Assembly: GCF_900100495.1 (NCBI RefSeq) | Contig: NZ_FNCT01000005.1 | Location: forward strand, 158,808-222,807 | DNA length: 64,000 bases | Direction: 5' to 3' | From: Pseudomonas benzenivorans | GTDB taxonomy: Bacteria > Pseudomonadota > Gammaproteobacteria > Pseudomonadales > Pseudomonadaceae | Shown here: positions 43,341 through 54,525 of the stretch, one piece after another | How positions within the stretch are numbered: position 1 is the stretch's first letter | Layout of the letters: each line of letters begins with the position of its first letter | Notes under the pieces: model-generated | Databases searched by the model: none | The model's input: only the letters and a program-made list of their open reading frames with translations | What the model was told of the DNA's origin: nothing | Position numbers and translations under genes: made by a program

Positions 43341-45407
43341 TCAATCCGGTTGCCCCGGCTGCAGCGGGCCGATGCGGTAGGGGCGCATCATCTCGTTGTC
43401 CTCGTGTTCGACGATGTGGCAGTGCCAGACGAACTGGCCCGGCGTGTTGAACTGTGCCCGCAGGCGGGTGACCTGGCCGGGATAGGCGATGACGGTGTCC
43501 TTGAAGCCGGTCTCCCAGGGCTCGGCCGGGGTCGGCAGCGAGCCGGGGGCGAGCTGGACCGTCTCGGCCTGCTCGTCGACGAGGATGTCCTGCCGATCGA
43601 TGACTTCGAACGCGACCTCGTGGATGTGCATCGGGTGGGCGTCGCCGGTGGCGTTGTACAGCTCCCAGACCTCGGTCGCGCCGAGGGCCGGGTTCTCGCT
43701 GACCGGCTCCATCCACAGGCGCTTGTTCCAGGCGGCCGGGGCCTCGGCCGGATCGCCCGCCAGGGTGCCGAGCAACGCCTCGGCCGGCGCGTCGTCGAAG
43801 AACGCCGACATCTCCTCGAGCAGCACCAGTGGGCGGGTGACGCTTGCCTCTGGCAGCGGCGTGATCGCCGGCAACTGCAGGAACTGCGGTGGCGTGCTCG
43901 GATCGGCCGCCAGCGCCGGCACCACGCGCAACTGCATGACCTGGCCGGTGCTGTCCGGGTCGGCGATATCGAAGTCGCCATCCGGCTCGCCGCCGCTGAA
44001 TGGCTCGTCCGGGCCGACATTGGCCAGCACATAGTTGCCCGGCGGCACCTGGCTGAAATCGACGATCAGGTCGGCCCGCTCGGCCAGGCCCATCAGCAGG
44101 CGGTTGCCGTGGTCGGCCGTGAGGTTCACCGGCGCGGCGAGGAAGCCGCCCTCGTTGCCGATCTGCCAGACCTCCACCCCGGGGATGGCGTTGAAGTCGA
44201 GGATCAGGAAGCGCGACTGGCAGCCGTTGAGCAGGCGCAGGCGGTAGCGCACCTGCTCGACGCTGTGGAAGGGCCAGGTATTGCCGTTGACCATCAGCAT
44301 GTTGCCGAAGAACTCGGGGTTCCACAGCGGCGAGAGGTCGCTATCCGGAATGAAGGGCCCGGCGATCTCGTCGAAGAAGGCGCGGGAATCCGGGTAGAAC
44401 AGTGAGCCGTCGGCGTTGAAGGAACGATCCTGGATCGCCAGGGGGATCTCGTAGTAGGTCTTGTTCGGCGGGAACTTGTCGTTCGCCTTGGGCGCCGGTC
44501 CCGGCAGCAGCGCCAGCCCGCCGGAGCGCGTGTCGAGCAGCGTGGCGTCGCCGGCCGGGCCGCCACGCACGAGGTAGAACCCGGCCGGCCCGGCATACAC
44601 GTTCAGCCGGGTCATGCCCAGGGTGTGGTCGTGGTACCAGAGGGTCGAGGCGCGGTTGAGGTTCGGGTACTGGAAGGTGGCGAAGCCCGGCCCCCAGGTC
44701 TCGCCGAACTTCGCCGCCGCCTTGCCGGCGAAGAATTCGTACCAGCTGCCTTCGCGGGCGAACTCCGCCGGGATGTCGCTGGCGTCGGGCAGGTACCAAG
44801 CCTCGGCGTAGCCGTCGCTCTCGTCGCCGACGCCAACCGCGCCGTGCACGTGGGTGACCATGGGCACCGGCCCGCTATAGGGCGCGGGCGTGCTGCTGAA
44901 GGTCGGCCGCTCGTCGCGCCCGTCGCTGCCGCCGGGCGGGTTGGCCCAGTGCAGGGTCGGGTCGACGGGCAGCAGGTGGGGCAGGAAGTTGCCGGCGTCG
45001 TCCTTGAGCTCATTGATCCACTTCACCCGCACCGGGGTGTTCCAAGTGGCCTCGATGGTCAGCGAAGGCGCGTTGTGCAGCAGCAGGCCGCGCCTGCTGC
45101 CGTTCGACACGGCGCCATAACCCCAGACGGTGGTGGCGGGCAGGCCCGCGGGGAGTATCTGCTGGCTGAGCTGCCTGAGGGCGATCTCGTAATAGTCGAC
45201 CCGCTTGCCGCCCAACTGGGTGAACCGCGCCGCCTTGGGCATCACCGGCGGAATCAGCAGAGGCGTCTGGAACTTGGGCACCAGGCCGGGATCGAGGGAA
45301 CCGCCGGGAATCTGCGCGATCGCCACCGGCACGCCGAAGCGGTTGATAGCGAACAGCGTGAGGACAGTGCCGCCGGTGTATTTCAGGAATGTACGCCGTG
45401 TGAACAT
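43341..45407 (-). CDS. Tat-exported multicopper oxidase (CotA / bilirubin-oxidase-like)
   Basis: A 688-residue three-cupredoxin-domain oxidase. The N-terminus MFTRRTFLKYTGGTVLTLFA is a twin-arginine signal, implying that it folds and loads copper in the cytoplasm. Copper motifs: HVHG, WYHDHTLGMTRLNVYAG, HPMHIHEVAFEV and HCHIVEHEDNEMMRPY with the axial Met. Length and motifs fit the CotA/bilirubin-oxidase branch. It is unrelated in sequence to the Sec-type oxidase 1.8 kb away apart from the copper motifs. Confidence 0.9.
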   Translation of the reverse strand: MFTRRTFLKYTGGTVLTLFAINRFGVPVAIAQIPGGSLDPGLVPKFQTPLLIPPVMPKAARFTQLGGKRVDYYEIALRQLSQQILPAGLPATTVWGYGAVSNGSRRGLLLHNAPSLTIEATWNTPVRVKWINELKDDAGNFLPHLLPVDPTLHWANPPGGSDGRDERPTFSSTPAPYSGPVPMVTHVHGAVGVGDESDGYAEAWYLPDASDIPAEFAREGSWYEFFAGKAAAKFGETWGPGFATFQYPNLNRASTLWYHDHTLGMTRLNVYAGPAGFYLVRGGPAGDATLLDTRSGGLALLPGPAPKANDKFPPNKTYYEIPLAIQDRSFNADGSLFYPDSRAFFDEIAGPFIPDSDLSPLWNPEFFGNMLMVNGNTWPFHSVEQVRYRLRLLNGCQSRFLILDFNAIPGVEVWQIGNEGGFLAAPVNLTADHGNRLLMGLAERADLIVDFSQVPPGNYVLANVGPDEPFSGGEPDGDFDIADPDSTGQVMQLRVVPALAADPSTPPQFLQLPAITPLPEASVTRPLVLLEEMSAFFDDAPAEALLGTLAGDPAEAPAAWNKRLWMEPVSENPALGATEVWELYNATGDAHPMHIHEVAFEVIDRQDILVDEQAETVQLAPGSLPTPAEPWETGFKDTVIAYPGQVTRLRAQFNTPGQFVWHCHIVEHEDNEMMRPYRIGPLQPGQPD

Positions 45408-45871
45408 GATGCGAACCTCTACCCGTCAAATTGCCTGAACTGCCGCTTGGGCCGTCCATCAATTCGTCGAAGGCATCCACTTTCAGGTTGCACACGACAC
45501 GCTGCTGCACAACGTTCCTTGTCCCCCTTGAGCCACCGCTTTACCTGAAGACCACCCGCATGAACGCGATGCTGTTCGAGAAGTACTGCTGCATGGACGA
45601 CAAATCAACGCTGTGCGATCAATTCGCCAGCAATTGAAGCTTAGTTATTCATTTCGCCGCTGGTTTTCCACTGGTCGCTTATAACCAAGCGGCGCTTGCC
45701 GAGGCTTCGTGGCGCGGACGGCTCGCGTCTTTGCGGCGGCGCTTCGCGCCGCCGAACAGCCGATGCGCCCTTCAGTGGGGCGCCCGCGGGATGCATCGAG
45801 GCGCGGCCCTTGGACGCTATGCCGCCCCTGGTCTTTGCTTGCTCTTATGGCCTTTGTGCGGTGGGAACGCT
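45408..45871. other. Gene-free stretch upstream of the Tat oxidase
   Basis: 464 bp between divergent genes. The part at 45540-45700 is clearly less GC-rich than its surroundings and is the likely promoter area. A 68-codon frame (45431-45637) has no ribosome site or recognisable protein character and is not annotated as a gene. Confidence 0.5.
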
Positions 45872-46363
45872 ATGACACTGGAAACCTGGGAACTGCTGTC
45901 CTACATCGTCACCGTGGTGGCCTTGCCGTTCGCGATCGGGGTGTTCCTCTTCGAGCAGCGCAAGGAGCGCGCCAATGAAGAAGAGGCCACCTGGCAGCAG
46001 ATCTCCGATGCCTATATCGACTTCCTCGAGGTGGTGCTGGCCAACCCGGACCTGAAACTCCGCAGCCAGCCCGCGACCCCCGGCTTGACCGACGAACAGC
46101 GCGAACGCATGTTGCTGATCTTCGACATGCTCATCTCGCTGTTCGAGCGCGCCTACCTGCTGGTCTACGAAACGGGGATGGACGAGAAGAAACAGCGCCG
46201 CTGGCACTCCTGGGAGGACTACATGCGCGAGTGGAGCCGGCGCGAGGACTTCCGCGAGCGGTTGCCGGAACTGCTGCGCGGCGAAGACCCGGATTTCGCC
46301 CTGTACCTGCAGCGCCTGGCGGATGAGGAAGCGTCTGCTGCGCCTGTGCGGTTAGCTGGTTAA
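45872..46363 (+). CDS. Hypothetical membrane-anchored protein, 3' end formed by a repeat element
   Basis: A 163-residue protein with one N-terminal TM helix (LLSYIVTVVALPFAIGVFLF) followed by a charged, helical cytoplasmic domain with DEKKQRRWHSWEDYMREWS. No family is recognised with certainty. The start at 45872 (MTLETWELL) has GGGAA upstream. The last seven residues (APVRLAG) and the stop codon come from the left end of the mobile-like element at 46341-46559, so the original C-terminus has been replaced or trimmed. Confidence 0.7.
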   Translation: MTLETWELLSYIVTVVALPFAIGVFLFEQRKERANEEEATWQQISDAYIDFLEVVLANPDLKLRSQPATPGLTDEQRERMLLIFDMLISLFERAYLLVYETGMDEKKQRRWHSWEDYMREWSRREDFRERLPELLRGEDPDFALYLQRLADEEASAAPVRLAG

Positions 46364-46559
46364 CGCCTGTTCGCAGGCTTGAGCCTTATCTGTGGGAGGG
46401 TCCGGGCGGCGTTCCGTGACCTCGGGGCGAAGCCTTTGCGCTTGTGCCCTGCCCATGAAGTGCAGCCCTGCGGTCTGCATTCGCCGCGGGGCGCGCCTCC
46501 TACAGAACGTCGGCCAACTCTGGGGCATGGATAAGCCGATTAACCGCACAGCGCACTAG
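46341..46559 (+). mobile_element. MITE-like element, copy C, with terminal inverted repeats
   Basis: A ~219-bp non-coding unit. The right end, read inverted, is CTAGTGCGCTGTGCGGTTA (46541-46559); the left end shares TGTGCGGTTA (46345-46354) in the direct sense. The interior matches copy B at 62/63 bases (46376-46438) and again at 46461-46500. No transposase is inside, so mobilisation would need one in trans. Confidence 0.72.
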
Positions 46560-46563
46560 GTTT

Positions 46564-46622
46564 GTAGGAGCCGGGGGGATGCCTAGTCCTTGCTGGCGAT
46601 CCACCAATGCTCGGCTCCTACA
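46564..46622. repeat. REPIN-like inverted element
   Basis: GTAGGAGCCGGGGGGATGCC on the left and GCTCGGCTCCTAC on the right, immediately beside the MITE-like copy C. Confidence 0.7.
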
Positions 46623-46678
46623 CCTGGGCCGCGATTAGTACGGCCCCGCTCGCCTGGCTTGCTACGGGGCCGACACTC

Positions 46679-47023
46679 TCAGGCAAACACGAAGTATTTG
46701 CGCACGGTCTCGACCACCTCCCAGGTGCCGCGCATGCCGGGCTCGACGATGAAGATGTCGCCGGCCTTCAGGTGGATCGGCTCCAGGCCATCCGGGGTGA
46801 TGATGCAGTAGCCTTCCTGGAAGTGGCAGTACTCCCATTTCTCGTAGGCGACCCGCCATTTGCCGGGGGTGCAGATCCAGGTGCCCATGATCTTCTTGCC
46901 GTCTTCCGAGGTGTAGGCGTTGAGGTTGACGGTATGCGGGTCGCCGGCGATGCGCTCCCACTTGCAGGCGTCGAGCATCGGCACGGGGGCGGTATCGCGT
47001 AGAACGGTGATCGGGTTAGACAT
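46679..47023 (-). CDS. Cupin-domain protein (cupin_3 / DUF861)
   Basis: A 114-residue single cupin. The barrel motifs are KWEYCHFQEGYCIITPDG and the second motif around AGDIFIVEPGMRGTWEV. EGYC lacks the usual three-histidine set, as in the (S)-ureidoglycine aminohydrolase-like DUF861 group, and its substrate is unknown. The ATG at 47023 has GGAG 5 nt upstream. Confidence 0.82.
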   Translation of the reverse strand: MSNPITVLRDTAPVPMLDACKWERIAGDPHTVNLNAYTSEDGKKIMGTWICTPGKWRVAYEKWEYCHFQEGYCIITPDGLEPIHLKAGDIFIVEPGMRGTWEVVETVRKYFVFA

Positions 47024-47722
47024 GTCTGCTCCAAGTTTTCCGGCTGAAAGAACACCGGCCTAACCTAGTGCCCTTGGGCCTCGCGCGGTTGTCTGTAGTC
47101 GACGCTCATGTGTCTGGAAGCGCGCGGCGTGGTGGCCTGGCGCAGCACAGCCTGCGCGACGCGACCTGCACGCCGAGCGTGGCGCAGGGCTTGCCAACCT
47201 TTATATGCGCTAGCTTCTGGCGACTGCGGCCTTATCGCCATTCGCACTAACTCCTCGCGGCAATTGGGGCTACCTTGAAAGTTAGGACAGCAACAGGGAG
47301 GGCCTGATCCGATGACGATCCGCAGTAGCATTTGTCGCCCACTCAGCACCCGCGTGACCCTGCACCTTGGCGCCGGCACCGAAGCCCAGGATGCACGTGT
47401 AACCATGGAGTCGCAGAGCCAGGCCGTGGCTGCCGGCCAACGAGGGGTAGAACTGCAACAGCGCGCATAGCGCGCAACGCCGAAGCCCGCGTATGGGCAG
47501 ATCGCACACCGCGAAAGCAGTCGAACAGCAGAGCCTGACCCTGGGTCAGGATAGCCAGTGCGCTAACGAAGATTCGTTCGAATTGCCCCGCGGGGCGACC
47601 CTACGCCGCACCCTGGCACTCGTCCAGGCGGCACGCAATACCGATCAGACGCTCCCACAGAGCGTACGCCGAGACGGCTGCTGACCCTCACCAGCGCCGC
47701 CTCGGCTCTTATCATCCAGCCC
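47024..47722. other. 699-bp stretch without a supported gene
   Basis: Short open frames exist on both strands (the longest about 75 codons), but none has a ribosome site, family motif or typical third-base bias. No repeat of the local families was seen. It may be remnant sequence at the right edge of the accessory region. Confidence 0.5.
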
Positions 47723-48166
47723 CTACTGATAAATGCGCCCGCCATGCTTCAGCCAGCCGGCGACATGGCGCCCGCCAGGGTCGTGGTGCGTCCAGTGGAT
47801 GACCCCGCCTTGCGCATTCCACTCATATTCGCCGTAGAAACCCAGGTCATCGCCCGCCTTCAGCTCATGGATGCGCGGCGCCAGGTCGATGTTATGGGCG
47901 ACCAGCAGGGTCTGCCCGTTGGCGAGCCTGAGGATGAAGCGCTGGTGCCGCGAGCCATCACGGTCGTCGGCCAGTACCTTGACTACGATCCCCACGCCCT
48001 CGACCTGGATATCGCTTTGCCGGTTGACATAGGCCTGCGCCAGCACCGCGCTCGAGTCGCTGGTAGCGGGCGGGCTGGCGCTGAAGCCGGGGATGGAGAG
48101 CCCTCGCGCCTGCACCAGCGCATAGGCCAAGGCGGCCAGCAGCAGTACGGCGATGATCTTTTTCAT
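47723..48166 (-). CDS. DUF3465 exported protein
   Basis: A 147-residue protein starting MKKIIAVLLLAALAYALVQA, a Sec signal or anchor. The mature part has VVKVLADDRDGSRHQRFILR and ends GGVIHWTHHDPGGRHVAGW, the DUF3465 signature of an OB-like small exported domain. Function unknown. It lies 52 bp after the recQ gene and may be co-transcribed with it. Confidence 0.82.
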   Translation of the reverse strand: MKKIIAVLLLAALAYALVQARGLSIPGFSASPPATSDSSAVLAQAYVNRQSDIQVEGVGIVVKVLADDRDGSRHQRFILRLANGQTLLVAHNIDLAPRIHELKAGDDLGFYGEYEWNAQGGVIHWTHHDPGGRHVAGWLKHGGRIYQ

Positions 48167-48218
48167 GGGGACCTGCCATTCGGCTTCGCTGCGGTTTTGC
48201 GCCGGGAGGCTGCCGGCT

Positions 48219-50150
<1,932 letters not shown>

Positions 50151-50281
50151 GAGTTGTCACTCCGTTGGCCGCTGACCATAACCCGCCGGAGGCGGATGAA
50201 GCCACCTGCAAGGCGCGCAGGGGTCGTAGGGGCTCGGGCATCGCCCCGCCGGCCAGACGGCTGCGCAGCGCGGCGCGGGCG

Positions 50282-50653
50282 CTAGGTCGTAGATAGACTG
50301 CGGGTTTTCACTAGCTGATGCTGGGTATGGATAAAGGCCAACAGCGGAATGTTCTTGGTCAGTGGCCCAAAGGGGTGCATCCAGAATTCCGGCGCAATGA
50401 GCGACAGCAACAGCGTATAGAGCACAACCACCACCGCTTGAGCGCGCAGGCAAGCCAGCTGGCCGACGCCCAGCAGCATCCAGGCGCCCAGCAGCAAATC
50501 CAAAGCGGCGCCGCCGTAGACACAAAGATGGGCCAAGGAGCCCGCGATCCCTGCACCCGCCAGAATGTCATAACCAATCTGCCGGCCGGACGTGACCGAG
50601 ACAAGCGCCGTTACGCCCCAGAGGAAAGCCAACGCACAGCGCCCGATAGCCAT
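50282..50653 (-). CDS. DoxX-like four-TM membrane protein
   Basis: A 123-residue protein with four hydrophobic segments and the DoxX-like motif AALDLLLGAWMLLG. It is the last gene of a three-gene unit, 3 bp after the DUF2269 gene. Its role in the unit is unknown. Confidence 0.75.
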   Translation of the reverse strand: MAIGRCALAFLWGVTALVSVTSGRQIGYDILAGAGIAGSLAHLCVYGGAALDLLLGAWMLLGVGQLACLRAQAVVVVLYTLLLSLIAPEFWMHPFGPLTKNIPLLAFIHTQHQLVKTRSLSTT

Positions 50654-50656
50654 GGC

Positions 50657-51127
50657 TCACAGCATCGCCAGCGGCTTGGCGATCATCAGCCAGAGCAAGG
50701 CCAGGATGGCCGCAAAGGCTGGAATGCCCAGGGCAATCCAGCCCCTCATCAGCCGCTGAAAGTCAGCCCCCAAGTCGTCACTCCCAGCCATGGCTGCCTG
50801 GGCCCTGAGCCGGTACTGGATCACCACCACCGGTAGCCAGCAACAGCCGATGAACAGGAACAGCGCCAGCGCCGCGACAAACCAGGGCGAGCCGTAGCTG
50901 TACCCGCTGACCTCCATCAACAGCATGCCGGTGGCGAACTGCAGCACCACCGCCGGCGCGGTGAATACCCAGTCGGCGATGACCACCAGCCTGGCGGTGC
51001 CGGCAATCAGCTGGCGGTTGCCGGAGCGCGCGGCCAGCAGCATGAAGAAGGCGATCCCGGCGCCCGTGCCGATCAAAGTCGCGGCGCCCAGGACATGCAG
51101 GTACTTGAGGATCAGGTAGGGGCTCAT
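50657..51127 (-). CDS. DUF2269 integral membrane protein
   Basis: A 156-residue protein with four TM helices and the family start YLILKYLHVLGAATLIGTGAG, where a conserved His sits in helix 1. DUF2269 proteins are predicted membrane proteins of unknown role. Its ATG overlaps the stop of the dehydrogenase-like gene by 4 bp. Confidence 0.82.
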   Translation of the reverse strand: MSPYLILKYLHVLGAATLIGTGAGIAFFMLLAARSGNRQLIAGTARLVVIADWVFTAPAVVLQFATGMLLMEVSGYSYGSPWFVAALALFLFIGCCWLPVVVIQYRLRAQAAMAGSDDLGADFQRLMRGWIALGIPAFAAILALLWLMIAKPLAML

Positions 51128-52248
51128 CGTGTCACCCGGTGATAGATACCCAGCCTGCCGGCCTCGGCATCGAACTCGGCCAGGCTATAGAGCCCGAGGC
51201 AGGGCAGCGCACCACGCTCGGCGAGTTCACCGCGCAGCAGCTTGTTGGCCAGGATGATCGCCGACAGCGTGGGGATGTAGGGACCTACGCCCTGCTCCGC
51301 ATACAGGGTCCAGTTCAGGCTACTTCGCTCGCCTTCGAGGCTACGGCCCGATAGCTCGATCCGCATGCCGCCGATATCCGAGCCGAATGCCATGAAGGGC
51401 TGGCGAGCGCGGAGGATCCGCCGGCTCCAGCCGGCCCAGTTATCCACCAGTCGCCACTTGGCCAAGGCCGCCATGGCCACCATGCAGTGATGCAGCACGG
51501 GGAGTTCCAGTCCGGCCTGGAAGTGCACCGTCTGGACCCCCGGATAGCGCAGGGGGAAGAGTTCCAGATCGGGGATATCGATATTGGCCAGCCATCGACG
51601 ACCGACGGGCGCACCGAAGTCCATGCGCCGGGGATCCATCCAGCCGTAGCGCTTAGTCCAGCGCCCCTCATACAGGACCGCGAAGGGGTGACCGGTGTAA
51701 GACAGGATGCCCTTCAGGGTGGCCTCGCCTACTTCCGCCTTGTTGCCTGGGGCTATGGCGAAAACGATGGATTCCCGCGCGGCGAACTGCCCACGGAAGT
51801 GGTCGATTACCGTCGAGGACAGGCCGGGCACCGAACTGGCCCCGCTCACCAGCAGGACGTCCCGTGCCGTCGCCTCCGCGTGCAGGGCGCGGATGTCGCA
51901 GACATAACGGCGGTCGTCGGCCAGGTCGATGCAGTGTGCACCGGCCTCGATGCAGGCCCTGGGCACCCGGTGATCCTGCCCTTGGAACGGCCCGCTGGTG
52001 TGGACCACGATGTCGGGGGCCAGCGCCGCGAGATCGCCGGCGAACGTCGCGGCGTCGATGTCCAACCGCGCGCCATGAAACGTGGTGCCGGCTGCCGCAA
52101 GCGGCTGCAGTTGCGCGCACAGGCGGGATGCCTGATCGAGGTTTCGTCCCGCGACAATCACCTGGAGGCCTGGATGGCTATTGCCCAGACGCGCGGCGAT
52201 CCTTTTGCCGAAATTGCCGTAACCGCCGAGAATCAGCACCCGCGCCAT
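51124..52248 (-). CDS. Saccharopine-dehydrogenase-like NAD(P)-binding protein
   Basis: A 374-residue protein with an N-terminal Rossmann motif VLILGGYGNFGKRIAARLG and the family segment DIVVHTSGPFQGQDH. The catalytic half does not look like true saccharopine dehydrogenase; the group is usually annotated saccharopine dehydrogenase NADP-binding domain-containing, with trans-acting enoyl-reductase-like members. The start at 52248 has a GAGGG/GGAG ribosome site. It heads the three-gene unit with DUF2269 and DoxX-like genes, so membrane-linked reduction is plausible but unproven. Confidence 0.82.
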   Translation of the reverse strand: MARVLILGGYGNFGKRIAARLGNSHPGLQVIVAGRNLDQASRLCAQLQPLAAAGTTFHGARLDIDAATFAGDLAALAPDIVVHTSGPFQGQDHRVPRACIEAGAHCIDLADDRRYVCDIRALHAEATARDVLLVSGASSVPGLSSTVIDHFRGQFAARESIVFAIAPGNKAEVGEATLKGILSYTGHPFAVLYEGRWTKRYGWMDPRRMDFGAPVGRRWLANIDIPDLELFPLRYPGVQTVHFQAGLELPVLHHCMVAMAALAKWRLVDNWAGWSRRILRARQPFMAFGSDIGGMRIELSGRSLEGERSSLNWTLYAEQGVGPYIPTLSAIILANKLLRGELAERGALPCLGLYSLAEFDAEAGRLGIYHRVTR

Positions 52249-52340
52249 GACTCCGCCCTCCCTGTGTGATGCGCCATGCTAAACGAAAGACTATGTATCC
52301 GTTATGTGTTGCGCATGCCTGCAGTCGAGCGACGCTCCTC

Positions 52341-52403
52341 TGTGGGAGGCGCTTCAGCGGCGAGCTGTCAACGGCTGTTGTCGCGGCTAAAGCCCCTCCC
52401 ACA
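52341..52403. repeat. REPIN-like inverted element
   Basis: TGTGGGAGGCGCTTCAGCGGCGA and the partner TCGCGGCTAAAGCCCCTCCC form a ~63-bp inverted repeat in the gap upstream of the dehydrogenase-like gene. Confidence 0.85.
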
Positions 52404-52533
52404 CAAACCTCCCGCATGCCGCCATAGGCGCCGGCCTTGAGTACGGTGTGCACCGCGCCCCGGGCCCACGCTGGTGCGCCCGGCGCCCCCCCCCAAACAC
52501 CTCATGCAACACCTAACTGCGCCATGCCAAACG

Positions 52534-52561
52534 AAAGCCCCGGCACATGGCCGGGGCTTTT
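52534..52561 (-). terminator. Terminator after the first acyl-CoA dehydrogenase gene
   Basis: An 11-bp perfect stem AAAGCCCCGGC/GCCGGGGCTTT with a 5-nt loop, 18 bp past the stop. The arms give short T runs on both strands, so it can work in both directions. Confidence 0.88.
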
Positions 52562-52578
52562 GCATTGCCGAGTCGAGC

Positions 52579-54357
52579 TTAGAACTGCGCGGCGTCGAGC
52601 AGGTACAGGCTCTCGCTGCCGGCCTTGACCGCGGCGGTCAACGAGTGGATGCGCGGCAGGATGCGGGCGAAATAGAAGCGCGCGGTGCCGAGCTTGCTGG
52701 CGTAGAAGTCATCCTGGTCTTGCTTGCCCAGGGCGGCGCGTGCCATCAAGGCCCACATATAGGCGTAGGCGGTGTAGCCGAACACCTGCAGGTATTCGAC
52801 CGAGGCCGCGCCGATTTCATTCGGGTTGGCCTTGGCCCGCTCCAGCAGCTCGGCGGTCATCTGCTCGAGGTTGGCGATGGCGGCTTTCAGCGGCCCGACG
52901 AACTCGGCCAGGGACGCATCGGCCGAGTCGGTGAAGGCCTTGATCTCCTCGGCGAAGTGCCGGTAGAAGGCGCCGCCGCTGCCGATCACCTTGCGCCCGA
53001 CCAGGTCGAGGGCCTGGATGCCGTTGGTGCCTTCGTAGATCTGGGTGATCCGGCAGTCGCGCACCAGCTGCTCCTGGCCCCACTCGCGGATGAAGCCGTG
53101 GCCGCCGAACACCTGCTGGCCGTGGATGGTGGTCTCCAGGCCCATGTCGGTGAGGAAGGCCTTGGCCACCGGGGTCAGCAGCGCCACCAGCTCCTCGGCG
53201 CGCTTGCGCGTGGCCGGGTCTTCGCTGAACTTGGCGGTGTCCAGCTGCATGGCCACGTAGCTGGAGAAGGCGCGGCCGCCTTCGTTGAGCGCCTTCATGG
53301 TCAGCAGCATGCGCCGTACGTCGGGATGCACGATGATCGGGTCGGCGGCCTTGTCCTTGGCCTGCGGGCCGGTCGGCGCGCGGCTCTGGATGCGCTCGCG
53401 GGCGTAGTCGACGGCACTCTGGTAGGAGCGCTCGCCGGTGGCCAGGCCCTGGATGCCGACGCCCAGGCGCTCGTAGTTCATCATGGTGAACATCGCCGCC
53501 AGGCCCTTGTTCGGCGCATCGACGATCCAGCCGGTGGCGCCGTCGAAGTTCATCACGCAGGTGGCCGAGGCCTTGATGCCCATCTTGTGCTCGATCGAGC
53601 CGCAGGACAGGGCGTTGCGCTCGCCGAGGCTGCCGTCGGCGTTGACCAGGAACTTCGGCACCAGGAACAGCGAGATGCCTTTCGGGCCCGCCGGGGCGTC
53701 CGGCAGCTTGGCCAGCACCAGGTGGATGATGTTCTCGGTGAGGTCGTGCTCGCCGCCGGTGATGAAGATCTTGGTGCCGCTGACCTTGTAGCTGCCGTCG
53801 GCCTGGGGTTCGGCCTTGGTGCGGATGATCCCCAGGTCGGTGCCGGCATGCGGCTCGGTCAGGCACATGGAACCGGCCCAGCGGCCTTCGTACATGTTCG
53901 GCAGATATTTCTCTTTCAGCTCCTCGCTGGCGTGGGCGTTGAGCGACAGGCAGGCGCCGGCGGTGAGCATCGGGTAGAGGCCGAACGACAGGTTGGCGGC
54001 GTTGACCATCTCCTCGACCTGGGCCGAGATCACCTTGGGCATGCCCATGCCGCCGAAGCGCGGGTCGCCGCCGACGCCGACCCAGCCGCCCTCGGCGTAG
54101 GCCCGGTAGGCCGCCGGGAAGCCGGCCGGGGTGCGTACCGCGCCGTCGTCCCAGCTGCAGCCTTCCTCGTCGCCGCTGCGGTTGAGCGGGGCGATGATCC
54201 CGGCAGTGACCTTGCCGGCTTCCTCGAGGATGGCGTTGGCGGTGTCTTCGTCCACCACCTCGGCCAGGGCCGGCAGTTCGGCCCACAGCTTGGATACTTC
54301 GAACACTTCGTTGAGCACGAAGCGCATGTCGCGCAGGGGGGCTTGGTAGTCAGCCAT
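52579..54357 (-). CDS. Large acyl-CoA dehydrogenase (FadE-type)
   Basis: A 592-residue acyl-CoA dehydrogenase with the extended C-terminal domain typical of Pseudomonas FadE1/FadE2. FAD/substrate motifs: MCLTEPHAGTDLG, KVSGTKIFITGGEHDL, and the C-terminal RDCRITQIYEGTNGIQALDL. It catalyses the first oxidation of beta-oxidation, passing electrons to ETF. The start at 54357 (MADYQAPLRDMRF) has GAGGA 7 nt upstream; an ATG six codons earlier is less likely. It is a tandem paralogue of the next gene, separated by a terminator. Confidence 0.92.
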   Translation of the reverse strand: MADYQAPLRDMRFVLNEVFEVSKLWAELPALAEVVDEDTANAILEEAGKVTAGIIAPLNRSGDEEGCSWDDGAVRTPAGFPAAYRAYAEGGWVGVGGDPRFGGMGMPKVISAQVEEMVNAANLSFGLYPMLTAGACLSLNAHASEELKEKYLPNMYEGRWAGSMCLTEPHAGTDLGIIRTKAEPQADGSYKVSGTKIFITGGEHDLTENIIHLVLAKLPDAPAGPKGISLFLVPKFLVNADGSLGERNALSCGSIEHKMGIKASATCVMNFDGATGWIVDAPNKGLAAMFTMMNYERLGVGIQGLATGERSYQSAVDYARERIQSRAPTGPQAKDKAADPIIVHPDVRRMLLTMKALNEGGRAFSSYVAMQLDTAKFSEDPATRKRAEELVALLTPVAKAFLTDMGLETTIHGQQVFGGHGFIREWGQEQLVRDCRITQIYEGTNGIQALDLVGRKVIGSGGAFYRHFAEEIKAFTDSADASLAEFVGPLKAAIANLEQMTAELLERAKANPNEIGAASVEYLQVFGYTAYAYMWALMARAALGKQDQDDFYASKLGTARFYFARILPRIHSLTAAVKAGSESLYLLDAAQF

Positions 54358-54484
54358 GGGAAAATCCTCGAACAAGCCAGCGGGGTTGCAGCAGGCCTGG
54401 GAGTTTACCCGAGCAACATTTCAGACACGTAGCGTCGTGTTGTGACCGATGATTCACGGAAAGTCTTAGTCCGCTTGATAGGCA

Positions 54485-54507
54485 AAGACCCGCCGGCGGC
54501 GGGTCTT
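54485..54507 (-). terminator. Terminator after the second acyl-CoA dehydrogenase gene
   Basis: A 10-bp stem AAGACCCGCC/GGCGGGTCTT with a 3-nt loop, 18 bp past the stop, followed on the minus strand by a short T run. It shows that the two dehydrogenase genes are separately terminated. Confidence 0.85.
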
Positions 54508-54525
54508 CTTCGGTGCAACCGCGGG

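Noticed and set aside
45431-45637. A 68-codon frame upstream of the Tat oxidase
   Set aside because: No ribosome site, no family features, and it overlaps the oxidase's probable promoter region.
47068-47684. Several 60-75-codon frames in the 47.0-47.7 kb gap
   Set aside because: None has a Shine-Dalgarno, motif or coding-like third-base bias; they overlap each other on both strands.
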